From Gammaproteobacteria bacterium (GTDB lineage Bacteria; Pseudomonadota; Gammaproteobacteria; Steroidobacterales; Steroidobacteraceae): 64,000 nt of DNA. The translations under genes and the position numbers were made by a program. The stretch's first letter is position 1, and each line of letters begins with the position of its first letter. This document shows positions 1 through 7,992 of the stretch, one piece after another. Location: the NCBI GenBank assembly GCA_005878835.1, contig VBMV01000060.1, forward strand, positions 60,067-124,066, read 5' to 3'. Below the pieces are notes generated by a model. It saw nothing but the letters and a program-made list of their open reading frames with translations. It searched no databases and was not told the DNA's origin.

Positions 1-2
1 AG

Positions 3-242
3 AACGGCGCGCCGACAGAGGTGGACGGGCAGTTCACCCTGCACGGCGTGACCCATCCGCTGAAGCTCACCATCAATCAGTTCAAGTGCATGACTTACCC
101 GATGGACAAGAAGGAGCACTGCGGTGCCGATGCCTCGGCGAGCTTCAACCGCGCCGATTACGGCATCAAGTTCGGCGACACCTACGGCTTCAAGATGGAT
201 GTGAAGCTCGCGATCCAGGTCGAGGCGGTCCACGCGAGCTGA
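3..242 (+). CDS. YceI family protein, C-terminal part
   Basis: This is the last 79 codons of a gene that begins before the window. The visible part reads TLHGVTHPLKLTIN followed by a segment with two cysteines and the ending ADYGIKFGDTYGF...VKLAIQVEAV. That pattern matches the closing strands of the YceI lipocalin-like fold, which binds polyprenoid-type lipids and is usually periplasmic. The signal peptide, if any, is outside the window. The two cysteines (in KCMTYP and EHCGAD) may form a disulfide, which is an inference. A GC-rich hairpin follows the stop codon, and the next gene converges from the other strand. Confidence 0.8.
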   Translation, partial: NGAPTEVDGQFTLHGVTHPLKLTINQFKCMTYPMDKKEHCGADASASFNRADYGIKFGDTYGFKMDVKLAIQVEAVHAS

Positions 243-244
243 AA

Positions 245-265
245 GGCGCGCGGCGAGCGCGCGCC
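245..265 (+). terminator. GC-rich hairpin after the YceI gene
   Basis: Bases 245-252 and 258-265 are complementary (GGCGCGCG with CGCGCGCC) around a five-base loop, two bases after the YceI stop. It lies between convergent genes and could end transcription from either side. There is no U-tract, so intrinsic termination is only a guess. Confidence 0.35.
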
Positions 266-295
266 GCTCTGTCCGACGCCGCAGCGTGCGAATCT

Positions 296-1390
296 TCAGC
301 TCACCCGGGCCGCGACCTCGCCGGCGATGGCCAGCGAGGCCGTGAGGCCCGGCGACTCGATTCCAAACAGGTTGACCACCGGCGGCACGCCGTGGGTGTG
401 CGCATCATCGATGCGAAAATCCGCGGCGGCTTGCGTCGGAGCGAAGATCCTGGCGCGCACGCCGGCATAAGCCGGCTGCAACGCGCCGTCCGGGAGCTCG
501 GGCCAGTAGCGACGGATGGCCGCATAGAACGCCGCGGCGCGCCGCCCGTCCACTGCGTATTCGCACGCCTCGATCCACTGCACGTCCGGTCCGAAGCGCG
601 CCCGCCCCGCCAGGTCCAGGCACAGGTGTATGCCGAGCCCGCCCGCTTCGGGCAGCGGATAGATCAGTCGCTGAAACGGCGCGGGGGCGTTGAGCGTGAA
701 GTAGTTGCCCTTGGCAAAGTACGCCACCGGGATGTGCAGCGGCGGAAAGCCCTCCATCAGGCGCGCCACCGCCGGCGCCTGCACCCCGGCGCAGTTGACG
801 AGCGTGCGGGCACGCAGCACCGGTTCGGCGCCATTTACGCCGATGTCCACCGCGCGCTCCTCGAGCACCACGCGCGTGACGGTACTGGCGCACACGAGCG
901 TCGCGCCGTAGCGCTCTGCCTCCCCGAGGAGCGCCAGCATCAGAGCGTGTGAATCGACGATGCCGGTGAGGGGTGAATGCAGCGCCCCGGCACAGGAGAG
1001 TCCTGGCTCGAGCGCCAGAGCCTGGGGGCGGCTCAGGAGTGTCAGTTCCACGCCATTGGCGCGCGCCGCGGCGGCAATCCGGGTCAGCTCGGGAAGCTGC
1101 GCCTCGCTGGTGGCGACGATGAGCTTGCCGCAGCGCCGATGGGCGATGGCGCGCTCGCGACAGAACTCGTACAGGCGCTCACGGCCCGCGACGCACAGGC
1201 GTGCCTTGAGCGAGCCGCGCGGATAGTAGATGCCGGCGTGGATCACCTCGCTGTTGCGCGAGCTGGCGCCGGTGCCGAAGCGCCCGGCGGCTTCGAGAAT
1301 CAGGACCTCGCGGCCCCGCAGCGCGAGCTCCCGCGCCACCGCGAGCCCGACCACGCCCGCCCCGACCACGATCACATCCGCGCTGTCCAT
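296..1390 (-). CDS. FAD-dependent oxidoreductase, L-2-hydroxyglutarate oxidase-like
   Basis: The 364-residue protein opens with a Rossmann dinucleotide-binding motif VVGAGVVGLAVARELA (glycines near 10, 12 and 15). This is followed by a GASSRNSEVIHAGIYY segment typical of the D-amino-acid-oxidase fold and close to LhgO (YgaF). LhgO oxidises L-2-hydroxyglutarate to 2-oxoglutarate and passes electrons to the quinone pool. The C-terminal FGIESPGLTASLAIAGEVA is also family-like. The ATG was chosen because the Rossmann motif follows directly. It diverges from the beta-oxidation gene at 1502. The exact substrate is inferred from family resemblance; a glycerol-3-phosphate or other hydroxyacid oxidase is the main alternative. 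Confidence 0.8.
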   Translation of the reverse strand: MDSADVIVVGAGVVGLAVARELALRGREVLILEAAGRFGTGASSRNSEVIHAGIYYPRGSLKARLCVAGRERLYEFCRERAIAHRRCGKLIVATSEAQLPELTRIAAAARANGVELTLLSRPQALALEPGLSCAGALHSPLTGIVDSHALMLALLGEAERYGATLVCASTVTRVVLEERAVDIGVNGAEPVLRARTLVNCAGVQAPAVARLMEGFPPLHIPVAYFAKGNYFTLNAPAPFQRLIYPLPEAGGLGIHLCLDLAGRARFGPDVQWIEACEYAVDGRRAAAFYAAIRRYWPELPDGALQPAYAGVRARIFAPTQAAADFRIDDAHTHGVPPVVNLFGIESPGLTASLAIAGEVAARVS

Positions 1391-1501
1391 TCGCCGCCAG
1401 TGTAGCGGCTCACCGCCGCGTGGCGGTGTCACGGCGCACGCGCGGCGCGCGCCGGGTCGTACAATGCGCGCATTCGCGCCGTCGCTCGCCCGGAGGAACA
1501 A

Positions 1502-3577
1502 GTGCCCGCCGTGAACTATCGCCTGGAAGGCGAGGTCGCCGTGCTGACGATCGCCAATCCGCCGGTGAATGCCCTGAGTCTCGCGGTGCGCGAAGGGCTG
1601 CTGCAGGGGCTGCAACGGGCCGAACAGGATCGGGCCGTGCGCTCGGTGGTGGTGACGGGGGCCGACGGCACGTTCGCCGCCGGCGCGGATATCAATGAGG
1701 TGGCCTCGGGCCTGGTGCTGAAGTCGCCCATCACGCGCGAGGTGCAGGCGAAGATGGAGGCGGGCACGAAACCCATCGTGGCCGCGATCGAGGGCGTGGC
1801 TCTCGGCGGTGGCTTCGAGCTGGCGCTCGCCTGCCACTGGCGGGTCGCCGCCGCGAGCGCCAGGGTCGGCCTGCCGGAGGTGAAGCTCGGGCTGATCCCG
1901 GGCGCGGGCGGCACGCAGCGCTTCACGCGCCTCGCAGGGCCGCAGGCGGCACTGGAAGCCATCACCTCCGGCGCCCACCTGAGCGCCTCGCGCGCGCTCG
2001 AGCTGGGCCTGGTGGACGAGCTCGCCGAGCCGGCACTCGCCGGCGCACTCGCGCTCGCGCGGCGGGCCGCCGGCGAACGGCGCCCGCTGCGGATCGCGAG
2101 CGATCTGACCGAGCGCATTCGCGACGTGAGTCCGGAGCTGTTCGCCGCGTTTCGGCGCCGGCTCGAGCCTAAGGCGCGCGGGCAACTCGCGCCCTGGAGA
2201 ATCGTCGACAGCATCGAAGCCGCCTGCACGCTGCCGAAAGAGGCGGCGTTCGCGCGCGAACGCGGGTATTTCATCGAGTGCCGCGACAGCCCGCAGCGCC
2301 GGGCGCTGGTACACGTCTTTTTCGCCGAGCGGGAGGCACGCAAGATTCCGGGCCTCGGCGCGCAGGTGAGCGCGCTGCCGATCCGGCGTGCCGCGGTGAT
2401 CGGCGCCGGCACCATGGGCGCCGGCATCGCCATGACATTCGCCAACGCCGGCATTCCGGTGTCGGTGCTGGAGCTGTCGGGCGAGGCGCTCGAGCGGGGC
2501 TTGAGCCTCGTGCGCAGCCACTACGACGGCTCGGTGGCGCGCGGCAGCCTGACGCGCGAGCGCGCCGAGCGCGCGCTCGCCCTGATTCAGGGCGTCACAG
2601 AGTACCCGGCGCTCGGCACCGCGGACATCGTCATCGAGGCGGTGTTCGAGGACCTGAAGGTGAAGCAGGAGGTGTTCGCCAGGCTCGATCAGGCGGCGGC
2701 GCCGCACGCCATTCTCGCCACCAACACCTCGAGCCTCGACATCGACGCGATCGCCGCCAGCACCTCGCGCCCCGGGCAGGTGGTGGGCACGCATTTCTTC
2801 AGTCCCGCGAACGTCATGAGGCTGCTCGAGAACGTGCGCGGCCAACACACCTCGCCGCAGACCATCGCGACCGTGATGGCGCTCGCCAGGACCCTCGGCA
2901 AGATCGCGGTACTCGCGGGCAACTGCGACGGCTTCATCGGCAATCGCATGCTGATGTTCTACGGGGCGGAGGCCGAATTCCTGCTCGAAGAAGGGGCCAC
3001 GCCCGAGCAGATCGATCGCGTCATGGAGGATTTCGGTTTCGCGATGGGGCCGCTGGCGGTACGGGACCTGGCCGGGAACGATGTGGGCCTGGCCATTCGC
3101 AAGGGCCGCAGGCTGCCTCCCGATGAGCGCCGCTCGCCGATCCTGGAGCGCCTGGTGGGCGAGGGACGGCTGGGTCAGAAGGCGGGTCAGGGCTTCTACC
3201 GTTACGAGGGACGCACGCGCACCCCGGACGCGGAGGTGTTGGCGCTCATCGAGGCGGTATCGCGCGATCTTGGCATCGAGCGCCGTCAGATCCCCGATGA
3301 GGAAATTCTCGACCGGCTGCTGCACCCGCTGGTGAACGAAGGCGCGCGCATCGTCGAAGAGGGCATCGCCATACGCGCCAGCGACGTGGACGTCGTGTAT
3401 GTGAACGGCTACGGGTTCCCGGCCTACAAGGGCGGCCCGATGTACTGGGGGCAGCAGGCGGGGCTCGCGCGGGTGGTGCAGACCATGCGCCGCCTCGCGC
3501 CGACACACGGCGCGCGCTGGCGTCCGGCACCCCTGCTGGAGCGCCTGGCAGCCTCCGGCAAGGGTTGGAGCGACTGA
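1502..3577 (+). CDS. Bifunctional enoyl-CoA hydratase / 3-hydroxyacyl-CoA dehydrogenase (FadB/FadJ type)
   Basis: The 691-residue protein fuses a crotonase domain to an NAD-dependent dehydrogenase. The crotonase part (about 1-190) carries GVALGGGFELA and GLPEVKLGLIPGAGGTQR, so E106 and E126 match the two catalytic glutamates. The dehydrogenase begins with GAGTMGAG at residues 301-308, and H431 in THFFSP is the likely catalytic histidine. It hydrates enoyl-CoA and oxidises the 3-hydroxyacyl-CoA in beta-oxidation. The GTG start follows a clear CGGAGGAA ribosome site. No thiolase partner (fadA/fadI or paaJ) is adjacent. It could also supply the PaaF and PaaH steps for the nearby phenylacetate genes, which is an inference from their absence here. 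Confidence 0.92.
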   Translation: MPAVNYRLEGEVAVLTIANPPVNALSLAVREGLLQGLQRAEQDRAVRSVVVTGADGTFAAGADINEVASGLVLKSPITREVQAKMEAGTKPIVAAIEGVALGGGFELALACHWRVAAASARVGLPEVKLGLIPGAGGTQRFTRLAGPQAALEAITSGAHLSASRALELGLVDELAEPALAGALALARRAAGERRPLRIASDLTERIRDVSPELFAAFRRRLEPKARGQLAPWRIVDSIEAACTLPKEAAFARERGYFIECRDSPQRRALVHVFFAEREARKIPGLGAQVSALPIRRAAVIGAGTMGAGIAMTFANAGIPVSVLELSGEALERGLSLVRSHYDGSVARGSLTRERAERALALIQGVTEYPALGTADIVIEAVFEDLKVKQEVFARLDQAAAPHAILATNTSSLDIDAIAASTSRPGQVVGTHFFSPANVMRLLENVRGQHTSPQTIATVMALARTLGKIAVLAGNCDGFIGNRMLMFYGAEAEFLLEEGATPEQIDRVMEDFGFAMGPLAVRDLAGNDVGLAIRKGRRLPPDERRSPILERLVGEGRLGQKAGQGFYRYEGRTRTPDAEVLALIEAVSRDLGIERRQIPDEEILDRLLHPLVNEGARIVEEGIAIRASDVDVVYVNGYGFPAYKGGPMYWGQQAGLARVVQTMRRLAPTHGARWRPAPLLERLAASGKGWSD

Positions 3578-3579
3578 CC

Positions 3580-5340
3580 ATGCAACGCGCACGCACGCTC
3601 GCGGTGATCACGGCGACGCTGGTGCTGGTCAGTGCCGCGCACGCGGACGCGCCGGCGGGCAACGAGCACGCCGCGCCCCGCGTGCCCGCAAGCATTGCGG
3701 AGTGGGCTCGCGGGGCCTCCCTGTTCCAGGGACTGGGTGATTTTCACCGCGCGGTGACGACCTCGGTGCCGCTCGCACAGCAGTACTTCGATCAGGGCAT
3801 GCGCTTCCTGTGGGCGTTCAATCACGACGAGTCGACCCGCTCCTTTGCCCGCGCCGCCCAGCTCGATCCGGCGTGCGCCGCGTGCTACTGGGGCGTGGCG
3901 CTCACCGTAGGACCGAACTACAACGTTGCGGCGCTGGCCGAGACGCGCGCACGCGTCGCCTGGGAGGCGCTGCACAAGGCACAGGAGAGCGCGGCGCGGG
4001 CTTCCGCCGTCGAGCAGGCGCTCATCGACGCGCTCGCGGCGCGTTATCCGGCGCCGCAGCCGCCGGCAGCCGCGCAGTCCGACGCCGTCCTCAGCGCCTA
4101 CGCCGCGGCCATGCGCAGCGTGGCCGAGCGCTTCCCGGATGATCTGGACGTGCAGACCCTGTGCGCGGAGAGCGAGATGAACGTGCATGCCTGGAAGCTG
4201 TGGACCGCGGATGGTCAGCCGGTCGCAGGGACGCTGCAGATCGAGACGCGGCTCGAGTCGGTGTTGCAACGCAGCCCCGGCCACCCGGGCGCCAATCACT
4301 ACTACATTCACGTCATGGAGGCCTCGCCCGATCCCGGCAAGGCGCTGGTCTGCGCCGCACGGCTGCCCGGCATGATGCCCTCGGGGGGGCATCTGGAGCA
4401 CATGCCGGCGCACATCATGCAGCGCCTCGGGCGTTACGAGGAGGCAGCCGAGGCGAACCGCCGCGGCGTCGCGGCTGATCAGGCGTACCTGCGCGCCACC
4501 GCGGCGCCGGACTACTACCGCATGTATCTCGCTCACAACTACGCGTTCCTCGCCTTCTCGGCGGCCATGGAGGGACGCAAGGCGGAGACCCTCGCCGCGG
4601 TGCAGAGCGTGCCGCAGACCGTCCCCCTCGACATGATGCTCGCCATGGGCGACTCGGGCTGGAGTCTCACCCAGCAGTACGCGGCGCTGGTGCGCTTCGG
4701 ACTGTGGGACGAGATGATCGCGCTGCTGGCGCCGGATCCGCGGGCCAGCGGTCTCATGGCCGGTTATCTCTTTGGCCGCGGCGTGGCGCTCGCCGCGCGT
4801 GGCCGGATCGATGAGGCCCGCGGCGCGCTGGCCGCCTTGCAGCAGCTCGACGTCACGGTTGCGGCGGATACCGCGGCGGGATTCAACACGCTGCGGGACG
4901 TGCTGAGTGTGGCGTGGCCGATCGTCGCGGCGCGCATCGCCGCATCCGAAGAGCGCGGCGCAGACGCGATCACGCTCCTCGAGCAGGCGGTCGCCGCCGA
5001 AGACCGGCTCTCGTACAACGAGCCCGCGGACTGGTTCTTCCCCGTCCGCCATCTTCTCGGCGCGCAGCTGCTGCTCGCCGGGCAGGCCAGGCGTGCGGAA
5101 GAGGTCTACCGGGAGGATCTGCGGCGCAACCCCGGCAACGGCTGGGCGCTGCAGGGGCTCGCCGCGGCGCTCACCGCGCAGGGCAGAGCGCACGAGGCCG
5201 CCCGCGCGCGCCAGGAGCTGGATGCCGCGTGGCGCCACGCCGACATACGGCTGCCGGGGTCCGCTTTCTGGTTCGCCGGCGCCGACGTGAGCGATTGCGC
5301 CTGCCAGCGCGAGCTCAGGCGAGCGGCAGCCGGGTCGTGA
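3580..5340 (+). CDS. Secreted TPR-repeat protein with conserved histidine cluster
   Basis: The 586-residue protein starts with a typical Sec signal (RARTLAVITATLVLVSAAHA, cleavage near residue 20). It continues with tetratricopeptide-like helical pairs. A central block is rich in histidine: H240, H244, H271, H274 and H278, in the contexts HYYIHVMEA and HLEHMPAHI. Such spacing suggests a metal site, although this family has no firm function that I know of. The ATG at 3580 was preferred over one 15 bases upstream because the signal peptide follows it directly. It begins two bases after the upstream stop, so it is probably co-transcribed with the beta-oxidation gene. Its 3' end overlaps the opposing Lrp gene by 26 bases. 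Confidence 0.75.
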   Translation: MQRARTLAVITATLVLVSAAHADAPAGNEHAAPRVPASIAEWARGASLFQGLGDFHRAVTTSVPLAQQYFDQGMRFLWAFNHDESTRSFARAAQLDPACAACYWGVALTVGPNYNVAALAETRARVAWEALHKAQESAARASAVEQALIDALAARYPAPQPPAAAQSDAVLSAYAAAMRSVAERFPDDLDVQTLCAESEMNVHAWKLWTADGQPVAGTLQIETRLESVLQRSPGHPGANHYYIHVMEASPDPGKALVCAARLPGMMPSGGHLEHMPAHIMQRLGRYEEAAEANRRGVAADQAYLRATAAPDYYRMYLAHNYAFLAFSAAMEGRKAETLAAVQSVPQTVPLDMMLAMGDSGWSLTQQYAALVRFGLWDEMIALLAPDPRASGLMAGYLFGRGVALAARGRIDEARGALAALQQLDVTVAADTAAGFNTLRDVLSVAWPIVAARIAASEERGADAITLLEQAVAAEDRLSYNEPADWFFPVRHLLGAQLLLAGQARRAEEVYREDLRRNPGNGWALQGLAAALTAQGRAHEAARARQELDAAWRHADIRLPGSAFWFAGADVSDCACQRELRRAAAGS

Positions 5341-5782
5341 ACTTCTTGGTGCGCAGCACGAAGCTGGTGTTGACTGAGCGCACGGCGCCGAGCTGCAGCA
5401 GCTGCGTCGAGAGGAAGTGCTCGTAGGCCTCCATGCTGGCGGCGACGATGCGCAGCAGGTAGTCGTTCGCGCCGCTCATGGAGTGGCATTCGAGCACCTC
5501 GGGGCGCTCCTTCACGAGCTGATCGAATTGCCGCACCGATTCGGGGTGATGGTTCTCGAGGGATACGAGGGCGTAGGCGAGAATCGGCAGGCCGATCGCC
5601 GGCGCGCGCAACAGCGTCGCATAGCCGGCGATGAACCCGGCCTGCTCCAGTGCCCGCAGGCGCCGCCAGCACGGCGCGGGCGACAGCCCGACGCGCTTCG
5701 CCAACTCCTGGTTGGAGATGCGCGCATCCGACTGCAGCTCCTCGAGGATCCGCCGGTCGAGGCGATCGAGGGTCCGGGTCAC
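5315..5782 (-). CDS. Lrp/AsnC family transcriptional regulator
   Basis: The 155-residue protein has an N-terminal winged helix-turn-helix (LDRRILEELQSDARISNQEL, then VGLSPAPCWRRLRALEQAG) and a C-terminal RAM effector domain, the standard Lrp/AsnC length and layout. The GTG start has GGAGG five bases upstream; earlier in-frame starts lack this. It is divergent from the 2-oxoacid dehydrogenase operon at 5881. By analogy with BkdR of pseudomonads it probably activates that operon in response to an amino acid. Palindromes resembling operators lie in the shared intergenic region. Effector identity is unknown; a branched-chain or aromatic amino acid is plausible. Confidence 0.9.
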   Translation of the reverse strand: MTRTLDRLDRRILEELQSDARISNQELAKRVGLSPAPCWRRLRALEQAGFIAGYATLLRAPAIGLPILAYALVSLENHHPESVRQFDQLVKERPEVLECHSMSGANDYLLRIVAASMEAYEHFLSTQLLQLGAVRSVNTSFVLRTKKFTTRLPLA

Positions 5783-5799
5783 AGGCCTCCTGATGTTGC

Positions 5800-5812
5800 G
5801 CAATAATATTGC
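5800..5812. promoter_or_regulatory. Palindrome GCAATA-A-TATTGC, candidate Lrp-type operator
   Basis: A perfect 6+1+6 inverted repeat in the divergent region between the Lrp gene and the E1 gene. AT-rich short palindromes are typical targets of Lrp/AsnC proteins. A second related element lies 36-37 bases away centre to centre. Confidence 0.5.
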
Positions 5813-5831
5813 CAGAAGCGGGCCCAGGGGG

Positions 5832-5853
5832 GCAATTGAAGCAAGGTAATTGC
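5832..5853. promoter_or_regulatory. Inverted repeat GCAATT-N10-AATTGC, candidate Lrp-type operator
   Basis: The half-sites resemble those of the palindrome at 5800-5812 (GCAATA/TATTGC), giving four GCAAT-type half-sites in the intergenic region. This arrangement suits a multimeric Lrp-family regulator. It ends 27 bases before the E1 start, so it probably overlaps that promoter. Confidence 0.45.
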
Positions 5854-5880
5854 ACGACTTAGAGCATAAGCTCATGCGCC

Positions 5881-7992
5881 ATGTCCGCACGGCCTGCCGC
5901 GATGACCCACGCCTCACGCGCCAAAGTGGCGCCCGGCCAGGCGAGCGACTGGGCACGTGTGGCATCGCTCGTGCACGCCTCGCGGGCGCTCGATGACATC
6001 GAGGAGACCCGCCTCCTGCCCGAGCGCAAGGTGCTCTATCAGTTCTCGGCGCGCGGTCATGACCTGGCGCAGATCCTGCTCGGGCTGCAGCTCACGGACG
6101 CGCACGACGGGGTGGCGGTCTATTACCGCTCGCGCCCGCTGATGCTCGCGCTCGGTGTGAGCCTGGAAGATGCTGCGGCCGGCCCGCTCGCGCGCAGCGG
6201 CTCCTTCAGCGGCGGACGCGACATCGGCGTGGTGTTCAATCTCCCGGGCCACGCCGGCCCGACCGTGCTGCCCGCGTGCGGCGGCGTCGGGGCGCAGTAC
6301 ACGCCCGCGGCCGGCTGGGCGCAGGCGATTCGTTACCGGCATGGAGTGCTACGGGATGCTTCCTACGCGAGCAGCATTGCCGTGGTGCTCGGCGGGGACG
6401 CCTCCTGCGCCACCAATGGTTTCTGGTCGGCGCTCAATATCGCGACCACGCTCGAGCTGCCGATGTTGTTCTACATCGAGGACAACGGCTTTGGCATTTC
6501 GGTGAGCTCGCATCTGCAGACCCCCGGCGGCAACATCGCGGCGAACCTGCGCGCGTTCGCCGGCCTGACGATCCTCGAGGGCGACGGGAGCGATCCGCCC
6601 GCGGCGGCCGAGCTGACGCGACGCGCGGTCGCGCGGGTGCGCGAGGAGCGCTCACCGCTGCTGCTGCGTCTGACGGTTCCGCGCCTGTCCGGTCACTCCG
6701 GGCAGGACACGCAGGCCTACAAGTCGGCGCAAATCCTCGCGGATGAGCGCGCACGGGATCCGCTTACGCACCTGCACGAGTTTCTGGTCCCGGCCGTGAT
6801 GGCGGAGGGGGAATGGGCTCGCCTGGCGAGCGAGGCGCGGCGTGAGGTCGAGCGGGCGATCGAGCGGGCGCTGGCGCGACCGCCACCCGACCCGCAGGAG
6901 CTCACGCGCCACGTTTTCTCGGAAAGTTCCCACGGTACACACTCGCTGCAGGAGCAGGGCGGGCTCGCTCCCGAGCGGCACGTGTTCGCCCCTTCGAGCC
7001 TGACGGCGCAGCCGCAAGCCACGCGCATCAACATGCTCACCGCGATCCGCCGCACGCTCGATGTCGAGCTCGCCGCCAATCCCCGCATGGTGGTGTTCGG
7101 CGAGGACGTCGGCCCCAAGGGCGGCGTGCACGGGGCGACCCTCGGGCTGCAGGACAAGTACGGGGCGGAGCGCGTGTTCGACACCAGCCTGTCGGAAGAG
7201 GGGATCATCGGACGGGCGGTCGGCCTGGCGCTCGCGGGGCTGCTGCCGGTGGCGGAGATCCAGTTCCGCAAGTACGCGGATTCCGCGGCCGAGCAGTTGA
7301 ACGACTGCGGGACGCTGCGCTGGCGCACGCACAATCGCTTCGCCGCCCCGATGGTGGTGCGCATGCCGGGCGGGTTCTTCAAGTGCGGCGACCCCTGGCA
7401 CAGCCAGACCAACGAGGTCGCGTGGGTGCACGGCGTAGGCTGGCAGGTGGCGGTGCCCTCGAACGCCGAGGACGCCGTGGGCCTGCTGCGGCGGGCGTTG
7501 CGGGGCAATGATCCGGTGATCTTCTTCGAGCACCGGGCCATGCTCGATGGCGCCTGGGCGCGGCGCCCTTATCCGGGTAACGAGTTCGTGGTGCCCTTTG
7601 GCCAGGCACGGCTGCTGCGCGCCGGCACCGAGCTCACCGTGGTCAGCTGGGGAGCCATGGTGGAGCGTTGCGAGCTTGCCTGCGCACGCTCGCAGGTCGA
7701 CGTGGAGCTGCTCGATCTGCGCACCCTGTCGCCCTGGGACAAGGCGGCGGTACACGCCTCGGTCGAGAAGACCCACCGCTGCCTCATCGTGCACGAGGAC
7801 AACCTGACCGCAGGCTTCGGGGCGGAAATTGCCGCGAGCCTGGCGCAGGAGAGCTTCTTCAGCCTGGAGGCGCCGATCGAGCGGCTCGCCATGCCTGACA
7901 TCCCGAGCCCCCACAGCCCGGTGCTGCTCGATGCGGCGCTGCCGGACGTCGGGCGCATCACCCAGTCCATGCAATGGCTGGCGAGCCTGTGA
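5881..7992 (+). CDS. Fused 2-oxoacid dehydrogenase E1 alpha-beta subunit
   Basis: The 703-residue protein joins both halves of a thiamine-diphosphate E1. Residues about 20-350 are the alpha part. Its cofactor motif is G172-D173-A174-S175 followed by N202 in EDNGFGIS; the usual glycine after the aspartate is alanine here. Residues from about 385 are the beta part (MLTAIRRTLDVEL, then VVFGEDVGPKGGVHGAT and DTSLSEEGIIGRAVGLALAG). E1 decarboxylates a 2-oxoacid and loads the acyl group onto the lipoyl E2 encoded next. Branched-chain 2-oxoacids are the usual substrate, but phenylacetate-CoA ligase in the same operon makes an arylpyruvate worth testing. An E3 gene is not in the window. There is no good ribosome site at this ATG; M8 is an alternative. 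Confidence 0.88.
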   Translation: MSARPAAMTHASRAKVAPGQASDWARVASLVHASRALDDIEETRLLPERKVLYQFSARGHDLAQILLGLQLTDAHDGVAVYYRSRPLMLALGVSLEDAAAGPLARSGSFSGGRDIGVVFNLPGHAGPTVLPACGGVGAQYTPAAGWAQAIRYRHGVLRDASYASSIAVVLGGDASCATNGFWSALNIATTLELPMLFYIEDNGFGISVSSHLQTPGGNIAANLRAFAGLTILEGDGSDPPAAAELTRRAVARVREERSPLLLRLTVPRLSGHSGQDTQAYKSAQILADERARDPLTHLHEFLVPAVMAEGEWARLASEARREVERAIERALARPPPDPQELTRHVFSESSHGTHSLQEQGGLAPERHVFAPSSLTAQPQATRINMLTAIRRTLDVELAANPRMVVFGEDVGPKGGVHGATLGLQDKYGAERVFDTSLSEEGIIGRAVGLALAGLLPVAEIQFRKYADSAAEQLNDCGTLRWRTHNRFAAPMVVRMPGGFFKCGDPWHSQTNEVAWVHGVGWQVAVPSNAEDAVGLLRRALRGNDPVIFFEHRAMLDGAWARRPYPGNEFVVPFGQARLLRAGTELTVVSWGAMVERCELACARSQVDVELLDLRTLSPWDKAAVHASVEKTHRCLIVHEDNLTAGFGAEIAASLAQESFFSLEAPIERLAMPDIPSPHSPVLLDAALPDVGRITQSMQWLASL

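Noticed and set aside
1460..1465. TACAAT as a -10 element upstream of the beta-oxidation gene
   Set aside because: No acceptable -35 element lies at 16-18 bases; the match may be chance.
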